From the NCBI RefSeq assembly GCF_010389155.1, contig NC_057764.1:558001-622000 (forward strand): a stretch of 64,000 nucleotides of DNA. The letters are read 5' to 3'. The position numbers and the translations under genes were made by a program. This stretch comes from Erigeron canadensis (taxonomy: Eukaryota > Streptophyta > Magnoliopsida > Asterales > Asteraceae). Below are positions 11,851 to 23,000 of the stretch, piece by piece (the first letter of the stretch is position 1; every line of letters starts with the position of its first letter). The notes beneath the pieces were generated by a model, which saw only the letters and a list, made by a program, of their open reading frames with translations, had not been told where the DNA came from and did no database searches.

Positions 11851-12054
11851 TCTTATTTTCGTACAGTTTTGTATATATTATTTTAACATTTTTTTTCTTA
11901 ATCTTATTTTCATACAGTTTTGTATACTATATAGTATATTAAACCTGTAAAGGTACCTATAAATATTATTTTAACATGTGCTCACAATCGGAGGTCTAGA
12001 CTATGTTGTATTAATCGGGTTCATGTTAATTAACATTTTTTTATTACTGTTAAT

Positions 12055-12480
12055 AAATAACTAACGTTGTACCCACGCGATGCAGTGGAGAATAAGAAAA
12101 AAACGCCGGTGGTTTGATGGTGGTTTGTGGGGCGGCGGCGATGAAAAAGAAAAAAAAAATAAGTCGGCTGCAGTGGATGGTGGTTTGATGGTGGTTTTTG
12201 GGGCGGTGGTGGATGGTGTTTATGGGGGATAGCGTACATAGAAGGTGGATTGCGACGGTGGATGGTGGTATTTGGGGCGGTAGTGGATAGTGTTTATGGG
12301 GGGAGAAAATCAGAGAAGGGGGGAGGGAGAGAAAATCGGAAATCGGATGAACGTATGTGTGTGTAATGAGCGTGATGAAGAAAAAATAGGGTAGTGTAAA
12401 TTAAGATGGCATAAAAGACATTTTAAAGGTAGATGTGTTAAAAGGAGGGTGGGGTAGTTTGCTTATTAATGGAGAATAGA
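12055..12480 (-). repeat. Repeat family G copy with GGTGGTTTG minisatellite
   Basis: TACCCACGCGATGCAGTGG is followed by repeated units of GATGGTGGTTTGTGGGGCGG-like sequence, then a tail with TTTTAAAGGTAGATGTGTTAAA. The same order occurs at 31680-32175. The sequence is non-coding. Confidence 0.5.
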
Positions 12481-12761
12481 AGTATTAGAAACATATATCA
12501 CAAAAAATCTAAAACTAATCTATGTTTCAACTAACGATGGTAATCCAATCCACATAATAATTTATACCCATCTCTAAAATATATAAAAATTTCATTTTTT
12601 TTTTGGTAAATATCAAATTACAACCTTCTTTTCTTCTTATATTTTTAAATTTAAATCTATAAGTTTTTTTTATTTCCATTTATTTAATAATTTAATTTAT
12701 TATAAAAATATCGTTAACTTCCGTGTATTTGACATTAGAGCAAATCTAGTTTGAAAACTAA

Positions 12762-13371
12762 GGGGACGCTTGGTTAAAAGTAAGGAATAGAAATGGGAAA
12801 GGGTAAGAGAATACAATATAATGCAATGAATAATTCATTATCTTTGATGTTGCTTAGTTCAAAGTTCATGAATACTACATTTTTATTAATGAAACTAATA
12901 GTATATTTATGAAAATAATAATAATTATTTACAAATATGTATATATATACACAGGGAAAAGATAAAAAAAAATACACATATATAATTACCATGAAAAAGA
13001 AAAACTAATGCTGTTGATTTTTTGTAAATAGATATACATTTACATCTGCAATATATATTTGATTTGATAAATATGTAATTTTACTAAAGTTTGATATTGT
13101 TTTTTACGTGTTACTGTAAATATAGGAAATTAGAAGTGGTTATACGAAATTTTAGGAGGAAATTAGAAGTGGTTATACGAAATTTTAGGAATTGAATACT
13201 TGGGCTTGAATTTTAAAAGTGGGTAATCAAATTTCATTACCCCCAAATTGTTGAGTAATGGGGTATTAACCACTTTTAGGTAATGGAGGATTATATTATG
13301 GTATACCAAGCATGGGTAATCATTATCTTTACCATTCCTTACCTCTTGTAACCCTTAACCAAGCACCTCCC
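12762..13371. mobile_element. MITE, Tourist/PIF-Harbinger-like ends
   Basis: Terminal inverted repeats start GGGGACGCTTGGTTAAAAG on the left and GGGAGGTGCTTGGTTAAGGG on the complement of the right end, followed by further inverted homology (GTAAGGAATRG). The GGG(G)..GCTTGGTTAA start is typical of Tourist-type elements. The expected 3-bp duplication is not intact (TAA left, AAA right). A second inverted pair (GGTAATGGAGG/CATTACCC) lies near the right end. Confidence 0.55.
13124..13189. repeat. 33-bp perfect tandem duplication
   Basis: Two head-to-tail identical 33-bp units (13124-13156, 13157-13189), each beginning AGGAAATTAGAAGTGG. They lie inside the MITE at 12762-13371, so the duplication arose within that copy or its source. 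Confidence 0.85.
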
Positions 13372-13964
13372 AAAAGATATGCACTCTTATTACATTTGAT
13401 ATCATCTCATCTTTAATTATTTTTAATTATTTAATAGGTGTATCAAATTATATATATACAACTAAAAAGTAATGTCGGTCTTACTCACATATTTACTGTA
13501 GCTAATAGTATACTTTTTGAAGCATAAGGTACAAGTAAATAAGCTTAGTATAAGACTCTATAATATAGTAAAAGGTTAGTTGGTGGGCCCTAAAAACTAT
13601 AAAATGTGTAAGGTAGAATTTCTATAGTAGCAATATTAACTATATTCTCATCTAATGTTAACGTATAAAATTCAATACATGGAGTACAACTATTGTAGTA
13701 AGCTAAAAAACAAAACTATTCATTTATTTCTTTTCTTCTGCTCTTGAATACTCAAGAAAGATAAAAAAAAACAATCTTACCAGTTACCATACATACATTG
13801 ATACGTAACTTTAAAAAAATGTTGGGTTGTACTGTAACTAAAAGAACAACCCCTCAATGCATAAGGTATAAGTTGTTGTTGCACAAACTAACGACTTTAA
13901 CGATCATTAAGTGTTGCTTCGTTAACTAACGGTTGTTACAAAAAGTATTTAACGGAGTTCGTTT

Positions 13965-14441
13965 TCAACTTTAAGTTTTCTAACTTTTGTCATCAAAGTT
14001 TTCCTTTATTTACTTTTTGCCACATAACTTATGGTTTTTAAGTTTTTCCCATCAAAAATCTATTTTTTAAAAATGATTACCATATAACTTTTACTTTTTA
14101 AACTTTCGCCACTTAAACTTTTTTTTTTTTAACATTTACCCTTTTACTTTTTGCCAAATAACTTTTGTTTTTTAAACTTTCGCCACACAAACTTTGTGTT
14201 TATGTTTAAGTTTCTTAACTTTTCTAATTTTTCTCACATAACTTTGTGTTTTTTAAGTTCTGCTCTAAAACTTTTATTTTATTTGTTTTTTACCACATAA
14301 CTTTTGGTTTTTAAAGTTTGTTACCAAAGTTTTCTTAACTTTTGCCACACGAATTTCATTTTTTGGCTTAATGTTTTTTAACTTTTGTCACTAAAGTTTT
14401 GTTTTTTCTACCGGGGCAACGCACGGGTAAAAATACTAGTA
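13965..14441 (+). repeat. Degenerate tandem repeat ending in a Helitron-like terminus
   Basis: About a dozen degenerate units of 30-40 bp built on TTTTGCCACATAACTTTTG plus TTTTTAAACTTT run from about 13965 to 14405. They stop at a GC-rich short hairpin motif (ACCGGGGCAACGCACGGG, 14414-14431) and then AAAAATACTAGT. Hairpin followed by CTAG-T is the classic Helitron 3' end, so the array may be the interior of a non-autonomous Helitron whose 5' end I could not place. Confidence 0.5.
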
Positions 14442-14699
14442 TTCATTAAATGTTATTATTTGAAAATTTATAATTTTTTAAAAAAGCCTAAACAATCAAC
14501 TAACTTACATTTATTAAAAAAAACACATCCTTGTTGAAAGTTACATAAGTAAAAATGTCTAAAATGCCCTTAAAGTATTTTTACATAAACTATACCATTG
14601 ACATTGATGATTAAATTACACTGTTAATATCTTATCTTTTACATAATCATTTATCTTTTAAAATATCTTCATTAATAATTTAAATCAATTACTTATATA

Positions 14700-14815
14700 T
14701 CAATTATCAACACCATTCGACGTCATCTCCACCATCAATTGTCGCTCTCATCACCACTCCAACACCGTCGTATTGTGCGGGTACGGTGATAGTTACCACA
14801 TAATAAACTAATATT
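14700..14815 (+). repeat. Repeat family G copy (complement orientation)
   Basis: CACCATCAATTGTCGCTC and CACCGTCGTATTGTGCGGGT present, on the opposite strand, the GGTGGTGG block and GC hairpin motif of family G. Confidence 0.4.
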
Positions 14816-15110
14816 TATAGTAAATTATCTGTACTAAGACCACAACGACAATTCGATAATATGACAACACGTATGCTGATAAAAAAAAACATAGTTATAA
14901 TACTAATAAAAAAAATATTAATATACTTAATCAAACACTTTTGAGTTGAACACAATACCGTGTTTTCGACTGGCTAGTAGAATCCAACTGAATTTCAACT
15001 TTATAATTTTTTTATTTTATATATGTATTTTATCTCAATTTTGATTAATGATTACACTAATAAGAAAAGTATTCTAAAATCCGACCTATTCTTATATTTT
15101 TCTTCATAAA

Positions 15111-15510
15111 CGAGAGCAGGTACCTGTGTGTTGCGACAGTAAAATATTGAGGGTGAGAGGTCATGGAGTGTGATAGGTCATAGGAGGTGTATGTCATAGA
15201 GTGTCATAGCCAAATGCCTTAGTCGTACGGGCTTCGTACTCGGATTTAAAAATTCGTCGAAATTTATCGAATGACATCTCTAATGAAAGAGCATGAAATT
15301 TTAAGAACACTCATATAATTTTTATAATTTATCGATGTACGGTTATTGAGATAAGAGATTTTGAAAAAATTAGAGAAATAAAATGATTTATGGAGGAGAG
15401 AGAAAGTTGTATGTATTGATGTGTGGTATATATGCATTATTATCATATGTACATTGTTGAAATTGAATGTTGAAAATTGAAAAGTGGATTTGCTTTATAA
15501 TATAGTATAG
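15111..15510 (-). repeat. Repeat family R, copy 1
   Basis: About 400 bp similar to copies at 37196-37614 (same strand) and 43085-43611 (opposite strand). Shared blocks, read on plus, are GTACCTGTGTGTTGCGAC, tandem GTCATAGAGTGTGATAGG, CCTTAGTCGTACGGGCT, CGAATGACATCTCTAATGAA and GCTTTATAATATAGTA. It is non-coding. Ends resemble Helitrons loosely (GC hairpin at one end, TCTCTACTAC at the other), but the canonical CTRR is absent. Confidence 0.6.
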
Positions 15511-15515
15511 TTACT

Positions 15516-17072
15516 AGATTTTAAACCCGTGTCTAATACTAAACACGGATTTACGGTATTATCAATATTATATATAAATACATTTAAGTTATAAAAGTTT
15601 ATAGTTTTAAAGATATACGGTTTTAAGTGTTATATTTTGCAAGTTGTTGTACAATAACCATAGGTTTGTCATTGTCATTATTAGCTGAGACATATGGATG
15701 GAATTGATTGTCGTAGTCACTCCACAAGGCACATGCTATAATAATTTATTTATAATAGAACTTTTTGAAATCAGTTGTACTCATAATGTGATATTATCAT
15801 GAAAGATAATTAAGAATTAAAATATAAACATATACTTTTGATCATATATTTGACATTCAAGTATATGTACTTGATCATGATGCGAACCCATAACACGCAT
15901 AGGTTTATTTTCAATCATCTGTCCTATGATAATTAGATAGCAATTCGGATTGTTCTCATATTCTTTGATAGCAATTAAGACTCTTGATTTTGAGTGATAA
16001 TATTAACTTCAAACATTAATACGCAAAACTAATATATAAAAAAGAAGATTATTACATACCTTTTTTATTGAGAGATAGAATAAATCTTGAATGAGTTCAT
16101 ATTAATTTAGATTTAGTATTCAAGTAACATTCTCTTGTAAATCGTGTGTTGTTCTATGATTGTCTTATGTTATGTGAATCTGTTTTGTTTAGGATAAAGA
16201 TGTTGTATATATTGTCATCTGTTATTATGTTTGAGATATGTATGTAGAGTACAAATTGTGTTTCTATTAGATATTAAACTAAATATTAATATTTATAATT
16301 TATGAAAATCTAATCTAATATTTGTTAATAAATCATTAGGTTTTGAAATAACTTTTTGTAGACAATATTTCATATATTGAAATTTTTTTAATTAATTAAA
16401 TAATTATAAATTTAAAAAATCCTCTCAAGTTATGGTTACAAATAGATATGAATTAAGTATTCGGGATTAAAAGTGTAAATTATTGATGGAAAAAAAAAAG
16501 TAAATTAATGAGACTTTTTTTATAAGTTAATATAAATATTAATATAATAATATATTTGGATAATGATTATTAGGGATTTTTAATTTTAAAAAGTGTAAAT
16601 TAATGAGATTTTTTTTACAAGTTAATATAAATATTAATATAATAATAGGATTTTTAATTTATAGCTAATCTAAATGATGACATAAGCGATAGTCAATTTG
16701 ATGATATTAAGTGATTTGATTGGTTAATTAGTCATTGGTTTAACTGTTTTATAGTATATATTAAGATTAAGATTAAGATAAAGATAGATATTATTAATAA
16801 ACATAAATATTAAAGTATTAAAAAAAAGAAACTGTAAAAAGTATATGGAAATTTGGAAGTAGTGTACTATCGTGTTTGACTCTGACTAGTGTCTGGTGGA
16901 AGCAGTCTGTGTGTTGATCAACCGCGTCTCTCACCATCGGTACTTGCATCCCCCCACTTTCCTTTCCCTTCCCTTCCCAGTGGAACTTATTATAATTGAC
17001 CTACCTACCGTCATTCATTCGCTTAATTAATGATTCAGCACCTCCTCCTCTCACTCTCTCCTTTAGTCCATC
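15516..17072. other. AT-rich intergenic region and CAMTA4 upstream region
   Basis: No gene was seen. Two imperfect direct repeats of about 55 bp (16498-16553 and 16593-16646, core AAGTTAATATAAATATTAAT) lie here. The last 200 bp before the CAMTA4 start are C/T-rich (CCTTTCCCTTCCCTTCCC, CTCCTCCTCTCACTCTCTCC), typical of a plant 5' UTR. The transcription start cannot be fixed from sequence alone. Confidence 0.5.
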
Positions 17073-20000
17073 ATGTCAGGTGCTGCTGCGATTCTGTTCT
17101 GTTCTTTTTTTCTTTCTTTTTTTGCTTTATTATATATATGATATATGATGATAGAGTATATTATTTAACTGAAATTAATAAATACAGTAGTTAAGTTTGA
17201 TTATTATTAAGAGACTAGCTACACAAAGCTTCTAGTTTAATTTTTTTTCCCTATTGTTTTGCTAATATATATATGTATATTGTAATATATTACATATCTG
17301 CTAGTATTTGCCGGATACGTGTTACTCTTTATCACAGTTTGAATGTGTAGAATAAGCCACATTTTTGGAGCTAAATCATGTATTATTATATTTTAGTTTC
17401 CTTTGACGAATGTAGAAGGTAACCTTGTAAAGTAGGCAAGAGATCCGTTTTAATTTACTGTTTGTGTAGCACTTTGACATATCGTCGGGTGTCATATGGA
17501 TGTTGACCTTCTACATGATATTTGTTCGTTCTAGTTATAGTTGTCACGAGTCATTATTTACTTTCTTTCCCGTTTTTTTTTTTTTTTTAAATAAAACTAC
17601 CAGGGTATAACATCAAGGAGTTAATTCAAGAAGCACAATTCCGGTGGCTAAGGCCAGGGGAGGTGCTTTTTATACTTCAGAATTATGAGGAAACCCAGCT
17701 TAACCAGCAGCCTCCTCAAAAACCGCCTAGTGAGTTTTCCCTCATTGTCATGTCTTCATTTTGTTGACAAGATATATGTATTTTATAAAGTGTGTTGGCT
17801 GATTATCTGTTGATTAAATCCCCCTCGCAGGCGGTTCTCTATTTCTTTTCAACAAGAAGGTTCTTCGTTTCTTTCGTAAAGATGGTCATAGTTGGCGGAG
17901 AAAGAAGGATGGGAAGAATGTTGGTGAAGCGCACGAGCGTCTTAAGGTATTTCCGTTTGTCATTTTTGCTCTAATCTTTTTGCTTGGGAGTAGATCAACT
18001 GCAATTTTCTTAATGTGGCAATTACAGGGTTAAGTAAAACATACTTTTAATTGAATCTAACTATCTAAGTGCACTCAGTTCACCGTCTCTGTGCCCCCAG
18101 ATATCCAGGTTCACATTTCCTGTTGCGGGCACTGTATGTGTCCTAACTTGGTATAAGATCTTGATACTCAAGAGGCTGGTTCATATTGATTGTTTAGAAT
18201 TTAACTTTTGTCAGGAAGATTAGATATAATGCAGTGTGTTTCGTGAAGTTAGATTCATATAAAACATAAAAGGCATATTGACCGTTTTATATTCAGACCT
18301 ATTACACTGCTGCAACTCATGAAAAATAATAGAAATGTAAATGATCACACCATGTTGTACTCCAAAAGGTTGAAATTCCAGAGCAATCCCATCTGGGCCT
18401 TTTATTTCTGGTAGGTCTGTCATATTTTATTGGTGTTGCAACCTTACTCTGTAGGTTGGAAATGTTGAAGCTTTAAATTGTTACTACGCACATGGTGAGG
18501 AAAATCCAAATTTCCAGAGGCGTTGTTACTGGATGTTAGATTCGTAAGTATAATTCACCTCTTATGTAAATATTTTTTTGTATAATATTACGACTGGCAT
18601 GACGTAAGCAAAATGTGGCATTTACTGGTTTATATCAACGGCATGTGAACATAGTTATCCTTGTACAGTTCTTGTATACTTATCTCTCTTAATATTCTTG
18701 TGGCAGTGCAATGGATCATATAGTTCTCGTTCATTACAGAGATATAACCATAGTAAGCTTTTATCACTCTAAGAAAAAAAGAAGCTCTGACGAATGATAT
18801 CCTATGGTTATACATACCTATTCTTATCTATGCCATTAAAATCAAGTATACTTTATGTATATGTCACATGTTGATCTTTTGTTCCTGTGCCCTACTTGTT
18901 GACCAGAATATAGCTTGCACATGATGCATGATAGGGTGATAATCGTATGGAGTTATGTAAGCCCGTCAAAACTTGTGTAGCCTGTAGCATGTTCCATTAT
19001 GTATTCAGCTACCACCATATGTAGTTTCTAACACCGTCTTTCTCACTTGACACAAATTAAAAATATTAGCCATTTAGCCTGTTGCTACTATGAAAAGTGT
19101 TGGCAGATATCTACAATATCTCTTGCTTGTCCATGTAATTAGTTGTCAGTGTTCCTTCAGGTCATTTCAGCTAAATTAAGATTTGACCAAAATTTTTGTA
19201 TCCTTTTTTTAAAGCACTGCATATATATGTAATTTCATATTAATAAAATACTTCCCATTTTGGTTGTTTCTTATGGTTTATGTTACTCCAATTCAAGATT
19301 TGGTTAGTTGACTGTAGCATTTATACTTTTCAGGGTAAGCATAGTGCTGGGCCCATTTTCACTTTGGCCTTGGGATCTAACATCATTCAGAGTTCCAACT
19401 CCTATGCTGCTCAGCTTCCTTTCTCTGCTGCTGCCATTGAGTTTAATGAACCTTACTACGGCACCTCTACTTCCAGTTTTATAGAAGTTAATCCAGGTGT
19501 TAGCAAGCCCAATGGGGAAAGTCACTTGAATCTAACAGAAAGAATTGTGGAAATTGATGGCTCACCTGACCTCCAAGTTGATCAGGCATTGAGAAGGCTT
19601 GAGGAGCAGTTGAGTTTGGACCACCCGAGAGATATTGGCACAATATATAGTGATAACGGGTATCCAGATGACCTAGAATTTACAATCAATGAGCCAAATT
19701 ACAATGGAGAGGATTTGCAGTTGCAATATGGTTCAGACAAATATGTGTCTCTACAATATCCAGGTGTCTTTCCTTCCTGTTACTCATAATCATTAAAGCA
19801 TGTCCATATATCATGTGATTTGATTTATGTGATTTAAGCTAAAGTGTGGAAGGTCATGTACTGGGTTGGTCAAGATGTCTTTCATTGAAATGGTCCTACA
19901 ACACCAGTCCAAGTTTGTGTATTAACTCAATGTGTGATGGTGCTTTCACATATTATAAACACTATTTGATCCAAATAAAAAAATAATGTCGATTAATAAT

Positions 20001-23000
20001 GAACAAGTCAAGCACTTTAATAGTAGTTAACTGACCCCATCATGGCATCCACTACTTTTAGCAACTGGGCACATTATGGCTTCCACTATTATATCTAGTG
20101 GAAGCTTTCTGGAAGAGCAGCACAATCATGTATAGCGTAAAAGGCTTCCCACTTATGTTTCTACCTCCTACGCAAGTTTTACTCTTCTGCCGTGACATCT
20201 TACTCTCGTTTTGCTGGATGTTACCATAAAAGTTAACGAGCAACTAATTACATCGAAAATTGTGCAAATAAATATGAGAGTCTGACTCAGTTGCAACCAC
20301 CCACAGATGAGTTTACTATTCCAAATCAACAACAGTTAATATGGAACGACGTGCTAAAATACAATGTGGATGCAACATGTGACGGTTCCCTAGAGAGTTA
20401 CGCTTACCCATCAGATAAAAATGTAAGCTTATATTATATTTGTCCAGTTTGAAAAGTAGTCCTTATTTTTCAGCTTGACTTGTTCACTATTCTCTTTTGT
20501 GCAATATGATGCAACACGATGTATTGATGGTTGCAACTACATGTCAAATTGCACAAAAGCATTTCAAGAAAATCGAACTTTAGACCTCTCTTTCATATTA
20601 TTGAATAACTAGTCCTCCGAATGTCATCACCTGTTATTTATTTATTGTTCTAACTCCCTTGTTGGAGTATGTCTGAGTGTTATGTTCTTTGAACAGAAAG
20701 TCCTTTCACCTCGGCCAAAAGGTGATACAGTGGAAGAACAAGGGGAGCGTCTTTCTGGGAATACTGGTGCAGGTAATGACCATCTAGCGCTTCTTTTTAC
20801 AATCTGAGCTCACATCTGTGTAACTAGGGTTGGCAAAATCCATGGTTTGGCAAACACTTGCTATTCTTTCTTTTTAAACTTGATAAATATCTAATATATT
20901 ATATATGATCTCAAGTCCATATAATTACAATAATAGTCTATATTTTTCTAATAAAGCAACGTTGAAGGTTTTATGCATCTGAATACTTTTCAGATGACTT
21001 TAAACCCGTTTAACCTTCTTGAACCGTTCGAATCATTTATTGTATAGTTGATCAATCTTTAAGCTTAATCCATTTAACCTCTTAGAGATAGACAATAACC
21101 CAATTTGACCAATTTAGATATAAGTGGGTTGACATTGCCATTTCAATCTGGAACTAGATTAGTTGTATAAATCCGTTTGAAACTTATGCTCAACTGTTTC
21201 ACAATAAATGCGAGTAACAATGAATCCTCTGACAGCTATGTTGTATTTCCAGCATCTATATTGGTGTCTCAAGAACTTGAAGATTCAACATTTTCTGCAT
21301 GTATCCCTGCAAGAAATATGTATCAGAGTGATGTTGACTTGTACTCGACGTTGTTCGATCAAGGCCAGATCGAAACGCCACTTGCATCAGATTCAAGTTT
21401 AACCATCGCAGAAGAGCAGAAGTTCATAATTCGTGAGATATGCCCCGAGTGGGGTTATGCGACCGAGCCAACAAAAGTAAGCTCATTCAGGATAGATACA
21501 AAAATCTTCCAGAGTATTTGTATTTTATGTGTATAATCGTTTTTTGATGGCTGCAAGTTTACTTGGCTTCTCCTTGTTGTGTTTGCCTGTTTTTTTACCT
21601 GCTAAGATTAGAATTGGTTACGAAAAGTAGCTACCATTATAGTTTACTATTTAGGTTATGTTCTTAGCAGTAGATACTGGCTGGACATTGTATTGTTAGG
21701 TGCTAAAGTGCTGAAATGCATTTGTCTGTTTAATCGGCTTAGGGTCAAATGTGTTAAAAGTCACATCTTTATAATCATTTTGAAAAGAATATCTGTGTTG
21801 ACCAATAATGTTGCCGGGTCAACCCCAACAACCTTTCTGTTTTTAGCATTCTCTTAAAGATGATTTGTTTTGACCCCAGCCATTTTGAAATGTTACCCAC
21901 CCAACTTGTTTCTCTCCTTCAAATATCAATTGTGTTACTTTTCATGATAAATCTACACATTCCCTGATTTCCTTAAAAATGACTTTTTTGACCTGAATCT
22001 GTATTATCTCTCTCTTCACCCAACCCCATCAGATACACATACCTGGTTCCCTTATAAGTTTTTGGCCCACAGTCAGAGCTATCAGGGAAGAAAATGTGGA
22101 TAATTATATATAAAATAATTGGGAAATTGGTATGGTGCTTACCGGGTATTAATGCATATATTTTCTGCTGCAGGTACTCATAGTTGGGACTTTTACGTGT
22201 GATCCATCAGATAGTGAATGGATTTGTATGTTTGGGGACGCTGAAGTTCCTGTTGATATTATTCAGGAAGGAGTCATTTGTTGCCATGCTCCACCTCGTT
22301 CACCTGGAAAGGTTACTATTTGTATTACCTCTGGCAATCGAGTGGCTTGTAGCGAGGTCAGGGAGTTTGAGTATCGTGATAAATCTAGCATGTATATGCA
22401 TACTAACTCAACTGAGGATGAATCAAGTAAAAGCTCAGAAGAATTGTTACTACTTGTCAGATTCGTGCAAATGCTACTATCTGATAAAATTGAAAAAGGT
22501 ACCAGAACTGATCCTCTAGAAATTTCAATGGCTTGTGAAGATTTATGGGCTCAAATCATTGAGACTCATTTGGATGGCAAAATGGAATCATATAGAACAA
22601 CAGATTGGCTACTGGAAGAACTTTTGAAGGACAAGTTGCAATGCTGGGTTTCCTCTAAATTGCACGATAAGAATACCATTCCTGTCCTGTCTAAAAGAGA
22701 ACAAGGAATAATACACATGGTTTCCGGATTAGGCTTTGTATGGGCCTTGGCTCCTATACTTAAATGTGGAGTCGGCATAAATTTTCGTGATGTTAATGGT
22801 TGGACTGCTCTTCATTGGGCTTCACGTTTTGGAAGGTAAAAAAAATAAAATTTAATGTGGGGGGGTTGACCTGTAATCATGTTTTTCTTAGTTTTTCAGA
22901 TTGTTGTGAATAGATAATGTGTGAGTTGTGATTAACTGGTACAGATGAAAATATTAGTACAATAATATTCCAAATACTTGGAAGAACACTTTTAAGAAGA

